A stretch of 64,000 nt of DNA from Neoarius graeffei (Eukaryota; Chordata; Actinopteri; Siluriformes; Ariidae). A program made the translations under genes and the position numbers. Positions 52,501 to 62,405 of the stretch are shown here, in pieces. Numbering within the stretch: position 1 is the stretch's first letter; the number at the start of each line of letters is the position of its first letter. The stretch is from the NCBI RefSeq assembly GCF_027579695.1, contig NC_083587.1, positions 46,715,021 through 46,779,020 on the forward strand, in the 5' to 3' direction. A model generated the notes under the pieces. It was not told the DNA's origin, made no database searches, and was given only the letters and a program-made list of their open reading frames with translations.

Positions 52501-55500
52501 GTTGGACATTTGACCTCACAGTAATCGTGACCTGGTGAAATTACTTGCATCAGCCTTGGAGACCTTGTGTTCACAAGGTTTTCGGACAGACATCTGACCT
52601 CACAGCGACCTTGACCTTAGACCTTTTGATCTCAAAATCTAATCAGTTCATGTTTGTCCCAAAGCGCACAAATGGTGAACGTTTGGTGAAATTCCTTTCA
52701 TTAGCCTTGGAGATATCGCGTTCACAAGGTTTCGGGACGGACGTACAAACGGACAACCCGAAAACATAATACCTCCTGCACCTTACGGTGGCATTAAAAA
52801 AAGGATACAAAATACGGAGTGGTTACGGATTTTAATAATTTACGGATTGGTCACGGACGTTTCAGTATATTACAGATTGAGTACCGATTTCATACGGATG
52901 ATGCATCATGAATTAAAAAAAAAATTAAATGTTTAGACTGCAGAAGTTCATAATTAAAATATCTTACCTGCATTTATATGTTTATTAATTTACTGTTGAT
53001 ATTTCATGGAAAATCACATATCCATGAATAAAAGATCCGTGCTTTGTATTATATTTTTTATTTTCCGTGACTTCATGATGCAGTAAGGATGTACAAAGAT
53101 GCCCGGGGAAAATAGCACACGCTCAGACAGCGTCACATGAAAACAATTACCTGATTGGTCAGATGTTTTATCGGATCAGGTCCAGGCCTGGAAAAATCGC
53201 TCCAGAAGCAAATCTCGCTGATACGGATAAACCCAGGCCTGGGCTATAGGTATCGTTATCAGTCTGGTGTGACCACCAACCATATAAACTGCAGGGGACC
53301 GATTTATTTATAGTCATCGGTATTGTGGGATCAGGCCTTTACTTGTCAATCTTTATGAAACGACCCCAATGAAAATTCAAGAATTTAGACCGACACTAAC
53401 AGACAGACACACTGCATAAATGACATTTTTGGACAAATGCTTGGTTTTATACATGGCACCAATCCATGGCAACCAGCAGTCATTCAAGGTCGGAAGGAGC
53501 AGTAATAAGCAGCATAAAGACCTGAAAAGTGCATAGTTAGCCTTTTGCACTCTCAGACTGACAAGTTTTGTAGATAAGAAGGGAGAAAATACTTCATTCA
53601 AATAGTAACACAAACAGTGTTAAATGTTGTTGCCCAACAGCTGATACTGGCTCAATTTAACCTGCACATAATCATTATATCTCATCTCATTATCTGTAGC
53701 CGCTTTATCCTGTTCTACAGGGTCGCAGGCAAGCTGGAGCCTATCCCAGCTGAGTACGGGCGAAAGGCGGGGTACACCCTGGACAAGTCGCCAGGTCATC
53801 ACAGGGCTGACACATAGACACAGACAACCATTCACACTCACATTCACACCTACGGTCAATTTAGAGTCACCAGTTAACCTAACCTGCATGTCTTTGGACT
53901 GTGGGGGAAACCGGAGCACCTGGAGGAAACCCACGCGGACACGGGGAGAACATGCAAACTCCACACAGAAAGGCCCTCGCCGGCTACAGGGCTCGAACCC
54001 GGACCTTCTTGCTGTGAGGCAACAGCGCTAACCACTACACCACCATGCCACCCACACACACACACAGAGGTCGACTTACGACCTATGCAACTTATGACCA
54101 ATCGACTTTACGACCGGCAAGTGTTTCCTAGCTGAGCGTACGACAGTTTCCTCCCCAGCTCCTGGCCCCGCCCAGCATCCAGCCTCTCGACGCGTACAAC
54201 AGTTTCCACCCCAGCTCCTGGTTTATGAAACGAGCAAATCCTCCCGCCAGCCCGAGCGCTGCAACAGCTGATGACGTAGACGACCCACAGCCAAGCACCA
54301 GTGATGCCAGCGGTCACCAAGTTTTGTATTTTGCTATGTTTTACATTTGTATTTTGCTATGTTTCAAACTAAAACGTTTTCTATTTTTCACACCTGTATT
54401 TCGTATTTTTTGTTTTGCACATATTAAACGAATTGTACTGTACGCAGTGTAGTATGCAGTGTTTGACTCAAACCAAATAATGAGCCAAGGTAATGAAATA
54501 AGAAAATGTTGATAAAATAAGACTTTAAGATGATTACAATGTCATTACACATCACAATATACTTACGTTCATTTAACATAGGCTGACTTACGACCAGATC
54601 GGTTTACGACTGGTCAGTCGTAACCAAACGCAGTCGTAAGTCGACGACTACCTGTGTGTGTGTATGTATATAAAAAAGCTGTGAGGAGGAACGAATGTGG
54701 AAATGAAACATCACTCTGTCCTGTTGGTAGTCGCCAAATCAATCAGTTCATTTCTCATTTGTGGAAAATCACCGTTAAAAATGAATGACTTCTGGCTGCT
54801 TGGTCACTGGTTGGGGTGAATAAAAACAAAACAGATAGATAGAGGTAGTGGACTCAGACTTCCGGAGCCTGGCCGAGTTTTCTGACCTGTCCTGGAGTGC
54901 TATCTGTGGGGTCAGGCCCATGGTGGAACTCTCGATGCAGCTTTCCTGAGTGGAGGTCTAACACAAACTGCCTCAGTTTTCCTGGAACCCTGAGAACACA
55001 CAGACACAAGAGGGAGGAGGAAAAAAAAAAAAAGGTTTTTGTCTGAACGGTAGCGAACAGATGAAAATAAACTTGAGGAGAGGCCCTTGTTGATTTGATA
55101 AGCGATTGGCTAAGAGCTCAGGAAAGCCGGGCCGTCTCCAAAACCACGCGTCTGTAACGAGATAACGACATTGTCTTGCCACAGACGCCATGGTAACTCA
55201 AGCTCCTGGCCGATCAGCAACATCAAAGTCTGCAGAGAGGTGAGCTGATAACGCTGAGATTGAATAATGGTACACAGCGATTGTTAATGAAACACAGTGT
55301 GTGCTGAATTATGATGCTGTCTGGAAATGCGCTGAATTTCGAGTCCAAACCTGGTAAGACAAACTCTCTCTCTCTCTCTCACTCACTCTGTATATATGCG
55401 TGTGTATATTTTATACACACGTACAGATATGTTGCCTATACGACAAATATTAACTCACGTACTGCTTAAATTAATTAAAGAACTAGCTGAAAGGCCTAGA

Positions 55501-55834
55501 GCGTGCGTGCGTGCGTGAGAGAGAGATGGTTTAAGGGTGAAGACTTAATTAGTATTTAATTGGAAGGTATCTGGAGCTGGCGATAACCTGCAAGGAGGTG
55601 GAGCTACAATTAATCTCTACAGTATATTCCACGTACTTACACACTCCTAATTAACAAGACACTGTGAGGAAGACAGTGAGACAGGTACTTACGAGAGGTC
55701 GCTGAATTCTGGGAAGACATACATGTGGCGAAAACTGTCTATAGCAATGACGGGGCAGTCTGCAGGAGTCTTCTGGATGTGTAGCAGAGGGTGCCGAAAC
55801 TTATCGCAATCAGCATGCAAGAAATTTATCGAGC

Positions 55835-55869
<35 letters not shown>

Positions 55870-56068
55870 GGACATAAGCAAGCTGCTTAGAGCATTATTG
55901 TCAATGTGTGTTATCGATCCCAATTCACATTAGAATATATATATATATTTAGCTCCAGAATTATTGGCACCCTTGAAAGGATTCTCTGTAAATAATTTTA
56001 ATATTAAATTAACCATCAGCGGTAACGAATAAACTTTGTTATACTCTATTTAAAAAAAAAAAAAAGAA

Positions 56069-56135
<67 letters not shown>

Positions 56136-59100
56136 TGCACACTCCTAGTGTGTCTTTCTGAACCCGTGACCTCAGCTGTTTGGGTCCCCTTCTCTTTTTA
56201 AAGGAACAGTCCACCGTACTTCCATAATGAAATATGCTCTTATCTGAATTGAGACGAGCTGCTCCGTACCTCTCCGAGCTTTGCGCGACCTCCCAGTCAG
56301 TCAGACGCAGGTCAGACGCGCTGTCACTCCTGTTAGCAATGTAGCTAGGCTCAGCATGGCCAATGGTATTTTTTGGGGCTGTAGTTAGATGCAACCAAAC
56401 TCTTCCGCGTTTTTCCTGTTTACATAGGTTTATATGACCAGTGATATGAAACAAGTTCAGTTACACAAATTGAAACGTGGCGATTTTCTATGCTATGGAA
56501 AATCCGCACTATAATGACAGGCGTACTAACACCTTCTGCGCGCTTCGGCAGCGCATTGATACGGAGCTCAGATATCAATGCGCTGCCGAAGCGCGCAGAA
56601 GGTGTTAGTACACCTGTCATTATATGGCCCTTTTCCACTACCCTTTTTCAGCTCGCTTCAGCTCACTTCAGCCCGACACGGCTCGCGTTTCGACTACCAA
56701 AAACCAGCACGACTCAGCTCGTTTCAGCCCTGCTTAGCCCCTAAAACTCGCACGGTTTTGGAGTGGGGCTGAAGCAAGCCAAGCCGTGCCGAGTGAGGCT
56801 GGGGGCGTGAGCAGACACTCCCCTGTGCACTGATTGGTGAGGAGGAGTGTCCTCACATGCCCACACACGCCCCGCGAGCACGCTGGGATCTGTAAACACC
56901 GCAAACCCGGAAGGAGAATAATTATGAATTACGAGAATTTCTGAAGCCTTATGCGCCTCGCCTCATCTATATGCTCTTGCCAGTATCTGTTGCCGTTGTC
57001 GGTGACAACAAGCCACAGCACCAAGACCAGCAACACTAACGACTCCATGTCCTCCATGTTTATTGTTTACTATCCGGGTTGTGAGACTACCGCTTAAAAG
57101 ATCACTGATGTCACTGTTTGCGCTGCTTAACGACATCACCTGACGTCCACCCACTTTCGCTAACTCCACCCAATGTGTCCACCCACTTCCAGCCAGCACG
57201 GTTCAGCGCGGTTGTAGTCGAAATGCAACTCCAACAGCCCCACTCAGCTCGACTCAGCCCAACTCAGCACGGCACGGCTCAGCCCGACTCAGCCGCGTTT
57301 GTAGTGGAAAAGCGGCAATAGTGCGGACTTTCCATAGCATAGAAAATCGCTACGTTTCAATTTGTGTAACTGAACTTGTTTCATATCACTGGTCATATAA
57401 ACCTATGTAAACAGGAAAAACGCGGAAGAGTTTGGTCGCATCTAACTACAGCCCCAAAAAATACCATTGGCCATACTGAGCCTAGCTACATTGCTAACAG
57501 GAGTGACAGCGCGTCTGACTGCGTCTGACTGACTGGGAGGTCGCGCAAAGCTCGGAGAGGTACGGAGCAGCTCGTCTCAATTCAGATAAGAGCATATTTC
57601 ATTATGGAAGTACGGTGGACTGTTCCTTTAATGCCCGTCTTGTGTACTCACCCTTTTCAGTGATAAGCTGGCGTGCCACCTCCTGCTGGAACTTTTCGAG
57701 ACTTTCTGTATCCTCCTTCTGATGGAACAGGATCAGGAATGGAATGCCTTCTTCCGTCAGCTCCTATGCACAGACAGAAGGAACTACATATTTAGTTACG
57801 TAGCAACGATCTTTTCATCGCCTAATAAGCGAATCACTGTACACTTACATCTGTTCACATCTTCATTCCAGTCAGCCGATCATGTGGCAGCAGCGTAATG
57901 CATACAACTGTACAGATACAAGTCAAGGGCTTAAGCTAACGGTCACATCAGACATCAAAAACACAAGAAAGAACGCGATCTCGGTGACTGGCTGTGGCCT
58001 CGTTGCACACAACAGGAGAACATCGCATTAGGCTCCACTCCTGTCAGCCCAAAACAGGAACCTGAGGTTATAGCGAATACAGACGCACCAAAACTGGACA
58101 GGTGAGGATCGGAAAAAGACCACGATGATGAGCCTGAAGCGCTTGCAGTGGCGTGCACAGGCATTTTGGGGAACAAGTGCTCTGGGGGGGAAAAGGGCAC
58201 TTTTTTGCGCATGTGGAACACCTTATTATAAAAGTCTGAGATTTAACCCTCTCCTTGTGTTCGGGTCGCCACTGACCCGTTTTAGTTTTTAAAGGTGTAA
58301 AACAACCACTTAATGTTAATTTATTACATCAAGGCTTTTTGACTTTGCCAGGAATCTCTAGTTGAACAAAATAGAAAAAGAAATTTTTGTTTTCCTAAAT
58401 CTGAAAATGGTCTAGCAAAAAATATAATGCTTATGTGCAGTTGTTTCTGTATGCGACGGGCTACTTCACGACAAAATAATTACAGCTTGGGCTTAGAGGG
58501 CAAACAATACATTTTCACTCGATTCATGTGTTACCTGGCTGGTGGGGCAGGGGAAGAGCTGACTGACTGCCCGATGTGTTGTCTGCGCTACGACAAGGCC
58601 GTGGCTTCCAGGACGCTATGCTGCTGCAACCTCACATTGAATGCACTGCACGCTTGTTCACATGACAGAGTAAGAGAGATAGAGGTCCGGTGTGTGTGCG
58701 CGGAGGGGGCACACATCGGGACATTATTTTCACACACGCTTTTAATGCCGCGGCTTTTCTAAAAGATCATGTCGACATTAGCCTCAGTAAACTGTAAAAA
58801 AAAAAAAAATTCAAAAGGGCACTTTTTTGGACAGAGGGCAGAGGGGCAGGTGCTTGAGCACCACCTCGTGTCTATCTGTGCACGCCACTGAGCACTTGAG
58901 TTGTACCTGGATGATTTTATGTATTGAGCTGCTGCCACATTGGCTGACTGGACAGCTGCATGAATGAGCAGTGGTCCAGGTGTTTCTAATAAACTGGTTG
59001 GGAAGTGTATATTTATTTAAAAAAAAAAAAAAAAGATTTTACCTCGCCATTCTCAAACGTGATCTCCCGGACCAGTGGCACACACTTGTCCTGCACCCAT

Positions 59101-61090
59101 GCGTACGTCAGGTCAAAGTTTGAGAGTGAGCCGAGATACACCATGTCAGGAACGGTCTCTCCTATTGGCTTATAGATAACGTTATCACCACTGAACCTCT
59201 CGGGCTTAGACACCTCACTGAACAAGAAAGAAAAATACAAACACACAGGGAATAAGTGTAATGATACTTAAGAATTCTTACCTAGAAAATTTCAAATAAA
59301 AAAAAAAAAAAAAAATTATTATTCAAAACTAGAAGGGCACGCGGTAGAGTTTATACCTGCACCAAGCCACATAACATCAAAAATCAAAATCACTTGATTC
59401 TAGGATAATACTAAAGCTGTACACCAAATTTCATCAAAATCCGTTCACTACTTTTTGAGCTACACTGGGGACAGGGAAAAAAAAAAAAAAATCCTAGATC
59501 CACATACATATCCGGATTTGCATCAAAATCTAATCAATACTTTTTGAGTTACGTTAGGGGTGTTCACACGGCAACTTTTACTCCGGTGTAGCACCGGGGC
59601 TGCCCCGGTAGAGTGTTCACACGGTACAAAGTTATACCGGTGTAGCCCCTGAAAGCTGCTTAAACCGATGCAAATCTAACCCTGCTCGGGAGGTGGTTTA
59701 AGAAATTTACTCCGGAGTAAATGCTAGTTTGCGGGGCAGCACCGATATAAAATGGGACGTCTGAACGCTACGGGGTAGACTCGCTACGCGTGAGGAGAGT
59801 TGATTACATACGGGCATTGCATAATTTGCATCCTGGTATTTTGCGCTTCCAAAATGGCGAATATCAACAACAGAACTGTGTGTCTTCCAGTGTTGCCAGA
59901 TTGGGTGGTTTTAAGTGCATTTTGGCGGATTTGAACATATTTTGGGCTGGAAAACGTCAGCAGTATCTGGCAACACTGGTGTCTTCATCCACGTTGTTTT
60001 CCCGGCGCTTGGTGATGCCATGACAACCGGGAAAAGGAAGTACATTTTCATGCATGCGCATATTCCATTTCCGCATTATTACTATCGTATAGCACGGTCG
60101 CAAAAACTGCCGCGTGAACGCAAGTGGGGCTGCACCGGTGCTAACACGCTTCTCTCTAGTAAGCAGGGTTGTGACGTGTGAACGCTCCACAAAATTTACA
60201 CCGGTGTAAGATATATCGCAACAAAATACATCGGTGCAGCATCGATGCAAATATGTGCCGTGTGAACACCCCTATTGAGAACAGACAAAAACAAACTGAG
60301 AAGAAAACATAACCTCCTCCAACACCATTGGCGGAAATTTAAAAAAAAAAAAAAATGTACAAAAATGATAAAAAGGCTTTATTTATAAAAGGGTGGAGCT
60401 TTCACATCATTTAGCTTGCACACAATCAAATGAACCAAGCCTAAACGTTTCACATGTTCAGGCCTGAAAACACACCCGTTATACTCTTTCAATATCTGGT
60501 CACAAATTCGGGGGGGGGAGAGAGAGAGAGAGAGAGACAGACAGAGAGAGAGAGAGAGACTGTCCACAAATCTCAAGCACTACTCGAGTTTAGGAGACGC
60601 CCTCACAGTTTGCGTCTTACTGAAGTAATTAAGAAAGAATCTGATCAGTTCTCTTACTCGAATGCTGCCAGGAAGACGCAGTCGTCTCTCAAGATATTGG
60701 CTACCCTTTCATACGTGCGGTAATTCTCAGAGTTCTTCTGCTCAAAGTAGCCGATGATGCTTCGCTTAGTCCTCTGAAACAGCGAAGGGAGAAGAGAGAA
60801 TGAGAGGAAAAGGAAAAAAAAAAAAAAGACGTGGTCTTGTCTGTAAAATGTCCCATATTGGACAATGCAGCTCATTGATTGTGAATACACAGTGTGTGTA
60901 CTCACATCTACTCTGTTGACCTCTTCTAGGTTGTGGATTTCCGTAATCGGGTCCACTTTCTGTTGCCGGATGAAGTCGGCGATGGCCGTCACTGACCTTT
61001 GACCTCGGTATTCCCTTTTCATCATCATCCCATTTCTGAACAGTTTCAGGGTCGGGTACTTGCTGATCCTGTAGCGTTGCGCTATATCAG
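46462..61090 (-). CDS. erp44: Endoplasmic reticulum protein 44 (seven 3' coding exons)
   Basis: PDI-family chaperone that retrieves Ero1, immature adiponectin, IgM and others from the ERGIC/cis-Golgi to the ER through thiol bonds and KDEL receptors. Exons, in transcript order: 60906-61090, 60658-60773, 59043-59217, 57652-57763, 55693-55834, 54887-54989, 46462-46566. Phases join exactly and all introns are GT-AG. The ~311 residues begin at the end of the thioredoxin-like a domain (RYRISKYPTLKLFRNG, with the cis-Pro). They run through the b and b' domains (IIGYFEQK, CVPLVREITFENGE, FLHADCDKFRHPL, CPVIAIDSFRHMYVF) and end in the regulatory tail LRERDEL. The full family length is about 406, so the signal peptide and the CRFS motif lie past 64000. 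The gene is intact wherever visible. Its introns host at least ten mobile elements. Confidence 0.96.
47173..47855. mobile_element. 683-bp nonautonomous element (TGGCCCTTTTCCACTACC ends), copy 1
   Basis: Ends TGGCCCTTTTCCACTACC and, inverted, TGCCGCTTTTCCACTACC. Subterminal regions are rich in CAGCCCGACTCAGC-type repeats. A second copy with the same inner sequence is at 56625-57317. TTA on the left and ATA on the right flank it; copy 2 has ATA on both sides. A 3-bp duplication suggests a Harbinger relative. Confidence 0.78.
47976..48561. mobile_element. hAT MITE, 8-bp duplication
   Basis: Body 47984-48553, ends TAGAGCCCTGCAC and GCGCAGACCTCTA, perfect duplication CCTCCAAG (47976-47983, 48554-48561). 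The interior contains repeats of GCGGGAGCGGGAC. No coding frame. Its right duplication abuts the TA of the neighbouring Tc1 element. Confidence 0.82.
48562..50185 (+). mobile_element. Tc1-like transposon, second family
   Basis: Ends with TA then CAGCGGCATGCAAAACTTTG at 48562 and, inverted, CAGTGGTATGCAAAGGTTTG ending 50185. Length about 1.62 kb. It carries a decayed transposase on the + strand. Confidence 0.88.
48948..49890 (+). pseudogene. Tc1-like transposase, inactivated
   Basis: Begins MGSSKQLPRILNNKIIDAHK. It is broken by a stop near 49083 and a stop in the second DNA-binding half. It resumes with LTAKDLQKDLADPG, the WTDEIKIELFG region (first Asp) and SPTLKHGCGLIMLWGC. After another break it ends with SPDLNIIENMW, which contains the catalytic Glu. 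The middle catalytic segment reads as a decayed DDNPKHTS-type motif with a TAA just before it. The family would integrate at TA. This copy is dead. Confidence 0.82.
50391..50750 (+). pseudogene. Exon of an ISL2EU/YqaJ-associated protein
   Basis: An open stretch ending at a GT donor around 50751. The recognisable part runs YLQKLRLAGLENDVYLLPPG, then LPDFGPHDLYTYVVKNPSPY and AYKSLDAYKYFVSGWV, then LITAKV. I recall this block as the start of fish proteins that carry a SWIM-like zinc region and a YqaJ nuclease and are linked to ISL2EU transposons. Neither later domain is present. The function given is family-level inference. Confidence 0.5.
50942..51238. repeat. Long palindrome inside the ISL2EU-like element
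   Basis: Left arm 50942-51060 and right arm about 51119-51238 are inverted copies with about two mismatches around a ~58-bp GC-rich spacer. Shared sequence includes GTCAACAACATAGTAGCT and TGACTGTTAAAACCTTTC. Confidence 0.85.
52131..53341. mobile_element. PIF/Harbinger-like nonautonomous element (TTA duplication)
   Basis: Body 52134-53338; ends GGGTCCGGTCCCACAACAC and, inverted, AGGCCTGATCCCACAATAC; TTA at both sides. Contains repeated TACGGA motifs. No coding frame. Confidence 0.7.
53682..54052 (-). mobile_element. V-SINE, full length
   Basis: Reverse-oriented copy with tail CTCATCTCATTATCTGTAGC at 53681 and head ending CCATGCCACC near 54052. A (CA)n follows at once and hides any target duplication. 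Lies in an ERP44 intron. Confidence 0.9.
54062..54652. mobile_element. MITE, Tigger/pogo-like termini
   Basis: Ends AGGTCGACTTACGACC near 54067 and, inverted, GTAGTCGTCGACTTACGAC ending about 54651, embedded in CA/TG repeats. The TCGACTTACGA core resembles pogo/Tigger ends. No transposase. Boundaries are uncertain because of the simple repeats. Confidence 0.55.
54887..54989 (-). CDS. erp44: ERP44 coding exon (VPGKLRQFVLDL...)
   Basis: 103 bp, - strand: completes a split Ser, then VPGKLRQFVLDLHSGKLHRE and FHHGPDPTDSTPGQ. This is the end of the b' domain and the start of the flexible C-tail. Acceptor TTCTCAG, donor GTCAGA. Confidence 0.95.
55693..55834 (-). CDS. erp44: ERP44 coding exon (INFLHADCDKFRHPL...)
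   Basis: 142 bp, - strand, core b' domain: INFLHADCDKFRHPLLHIQK, TPADCPVIAIDSFRHMYVF, PEFSDL. Nearly identical to the mammalian protein. Donor GTAAGT, acceptor CTCAG. A (GA)n tract lies just upstream at 55838-55864. Confidence 0.96.
56078..56132. repeat. (AT)n microsatellite
   Basis: About 27 AT units, part of an ERP44 intron; length is likely polymorphic. Confidence 0.9.
56510..56624. repeat. 115-bp palindrome
   Basis: Two ~50-bp inverted arms (TAATGACAGGCGTACTAACA and its complement) around a 13-base loop. Probably a tiny MITE inserted at the centre of the TTAA element. Confidence 0.75.
56625..57317. mobile_element. 693-bp nonautonomous element (TGGCCCTTTTCCACTACC ends), copy 2
   Basis: Second copy of 47173-47855 in the same orientation, with ATA at both borders (56622-56624, 57318-57320). 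The inner sequence, including GTTTATTGTTTACTATCCGG, is nearly identical to copy 1. Confidence 0.8.
57652..57763 (-). CDS. erp44: ERP44 coding exon (ELTEEGIPFLILF...)
   Basis: 112 bp, - strand: ELTEEGIPFLILFHQKEDTE, SLEKFQQEVARQLITEK, then G of a split Gly codon. Beginning of the b' domain. Donor GTGAGT, acceptor GCATAG. Confidence 0.96.
57860..59010. mobile_element. Dispersed fish repeat split by a hAT element
   Basis: Starts around AGTCAGCCGATCATGTGGCA and ends around GTTTCTAATAAACTGGTTGG, blocks I recognise from a repeat common in fish intergenic DNA. The middle is interrupted at 58146-58890. Another fragment of the same family is at 61850-62340. Class unknown. Confidence 0.5.
58138..58898. 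mobile_element. hAT nonautonomous element, 8-bp duplication
   Basis: Body 58146-58890 with perfect 15-base inverted ends CAGTGGCGTGCACAG and duplication AGCGCTTG / AGCACTTG (one mismatch). The 111-codon open stretch inside has no recognisable domain. Confidence 0.85.
59043..59217 (-). CDS. erp44: ERP44 coding exon (EVSKPERFSGD...ENGE)
   Basis: 175 bp, - strand: EVSKPERFSGDNVIYKPIGE, TVPDMVYLGSLSNFDLTYAW, VQDKCVPLVREITFENGE. End of b and start of b'. Donor GTAAAA (weaker than usual), acceptor TTGTTCAG. Confidence 0.96.
59557..60272. mobile_element. Harbinger-like nonautonomous element
   Basis: Ends GGGGTGTTCACACGGCA at both sides, inverted, with TA next to each. Subterminal CCGGTGTAGC and CCGGTGTAAG repeats. 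A 91-bp MITE is inserted inside. Confidence 0.72.
59880..59986. mobile_element. 91-bp hAT-like MITE, copy 2, perfect 8-bp duplication
   Basis: Body 59888-59978, CAGTGTTGCCAGATTGGG to CAGTATCTGGCAACACTG, flanked by GTGTCTTC on both sides (59880-59887, 59979-59986). It differs at only a few positions from 14981-15071. Confidence 0.85.
60658..60773 (-). CDS. erp44: ERP44 coding exon (RTKRSIIGYFEQK...)
   Basis: 116 bp, - strand: RTKRSIIGYFEQKNSENYRT, YERVANILRDDCVFLAAF, phase 2 out. Core of the b domain. Acceptor TTTCAG, donor GTAAGA. Confidence 0.96.
60906..61090 (-). CDS. erp44: ERP44 coding exon (DIAQRYRISKYPTLKLFRNG...)
   Basis: 185 bp, - strand, the most 5' exon in the window. DIAQRYRISKYPTLKLFRNG is the end of the thioredoxin a domain with the cis-Pro loop. 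MMMKREYRGQRSVTAIADFI leads into the b domain. Donor GTGAGT, acceptor TTTCTAG. Upstream exons lie beyond 64000. Confidence 0.96.
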
Positions 61091-61237
61091 CTAGAAAGAG
61101 AAAGCAGGCCAGTGTTTATATCTGCCTCTGTGAATCATTAATTAGTAATGTATTGCTTAGTATTAGTATAAATATGGAGGCGATTATTCAGAAATGGTCC
61201 GAATTTATCAACCAGTCACCACGAGCGACTTGTTAAA

Positions 61238-61360
61238 ATGGTTGCTAATCGCTTCGTCACTGTAAGTGAGGAAGAACTAGAAATTCTGAAAGAAAATGCT
61301 GTTCCTAAGAGCACTAAGGATGCTACGATGTTTGGTCTAAAACTATTCGAATTGGGATTT
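61238..61360 (+). pseudogene. Crypton/KIAA1958-like N-terminal fragment
   Basis: Reads MVANRFVTVSEEELEILKEN, then AVPKSTKDATMFGLKLFE, similar in layout to the - strand fragment at 27838-28101. It is cut off by the V-SINE that starts at 61371. Only the first ~40 residues remain, so the assignment is weak. Confidence 0.4.
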
Positions 61361-61370
61361 ATTTTATCAA

Positions 61371-61746
61371 TCTCATCTCATCTCATTATCTCTAGCCGCT
61401 TTATCCTTCTACAGGGTCGCAGGCAAGCTGGAGCCTATCCCAGCTGACTACGGGCGAAAGGCGGGGTACACCCTGGACAAGTCGCCAGGTCATCACAGGG
61501 CTGACACATAGACACAGACAACCATTCACACTCACATTCACACCTACGCTCAATTTAGAGTCACCAGTTAACCTAACCTGCATGTCTTTGGACTGTGGAG
61601 GAAACCGGAGCACCCGGAGGAAACCCACGCGGACACGGGGAGAACATGCAAACTCCACACAGAAAGGCCCTCGCTGGCCCCGGGGCTCGAACCCGGACCT
61701 TCTTGCTGTGAGGCGACAGCGCTAACCACTACACCACCGTGCCGCC
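61371..61746 (-). mobile_element. V-SINE, full length
   Basis: Reverse-oriented copy from the CTCATCTCATCTCATTATC tail to the head complement CCACCGTGCCGCCC. No clean target duplication was seen. Confidence 0.9.
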
Positions 61747-61849
61747 CCTGAATAATTGTTAAATGTATTAATTAGTAATGAGCAATTAGTATTACTAATT
61801 AATTCATTAGTAATAGTAAGCAACAATACATTTTTCATTCATTCTACAA

Positions 61850-62340
61850 CAGCGCTGTTGAATTCTTGATTCGGATTGGTCAGAAGGTGATGATTCATTT
61901 GCATCTCAGAATGTACGGCATGTCAAACCTCGATGAGAATGGGTTCAAACAGCAGAAGACCACATCGGGTTCTACTCCTGCAAGCCAAGTCCAGGAACAG
62001 AAGACTTCTGGAACAAGAATCTCTTGGACTGGAAAAAGACCAGGGTCCAATCTTTAACTGTCGAGTCTGTGTGCCCAGTGTAACCTCAGAGCCAACCTGT
62101 CCTTGGCTCGCAGGAGAGGAACCCAATGTGGTCGTCTTCTTGTGCTCCATCTATCTCAACGTTTGGCATGGTGTGCTTTCCGAGATGCTTTTCTGCTCAG
62201 CACAGATATGAAGAGTGGTTAGAGTTACTACAGCCTTCCTGTCTGCTCAAACATCGTCCTTTGGCCTCTCTGATCAACAGCTCGTTTCCGCACACAGACC
62301 CTCCCCTCACTGGATGATGTCTGATGTTAACACTGACTGA
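61850..62340. repeat. Fragment of the 57860-59010 repeat family
   Basis: Contains GAGATGCTTTTCTGCTCAGC and CTCACTGGATGATGTCTGAT, parts of the same dispersed fish repeat. No terminal repeats or intact frame. Confidence 0.45.
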
Positions 62341-62405
62341 AGCTGATTAGATAACTGCAGCTTCACTCATGTTCCTAATACATTTGATGGCGAGTGTACA
62401 CACAG

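Larger units (their letters stand above)
56198..57631. mobile_element. TTAA-flanked element with ~308-bp inverted arms, twice invaded
   Basis: Arms 56202-56509 and 57321-57627 are near-perfect inverted repeats starting AGGAACAGTCCACCGTAC, flanked by TTAA (56198-56201, 57628-57631). TTAA duplication fits Kolobok or piggyBac. Between the arms lie a 115-bp palindrome (56510-56624) and the 693-bp element 56625-57317. No transposase. Confidence 0.82.

Noticed and set aside
54225..54452. 75-codon + strand frame starting MKRANPPASPSAAT
   Set aside because: The start resembles helix-turn-helix transposase fragments next to Tigger-like ends, but it is too short and unsupported to call.
58427..58762. 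111-codon open frame with many Cys residues
   Set aside because: It lies inside the nonautonomous hAT element and crosses no splice-like structure or known zinc-finger spacing.
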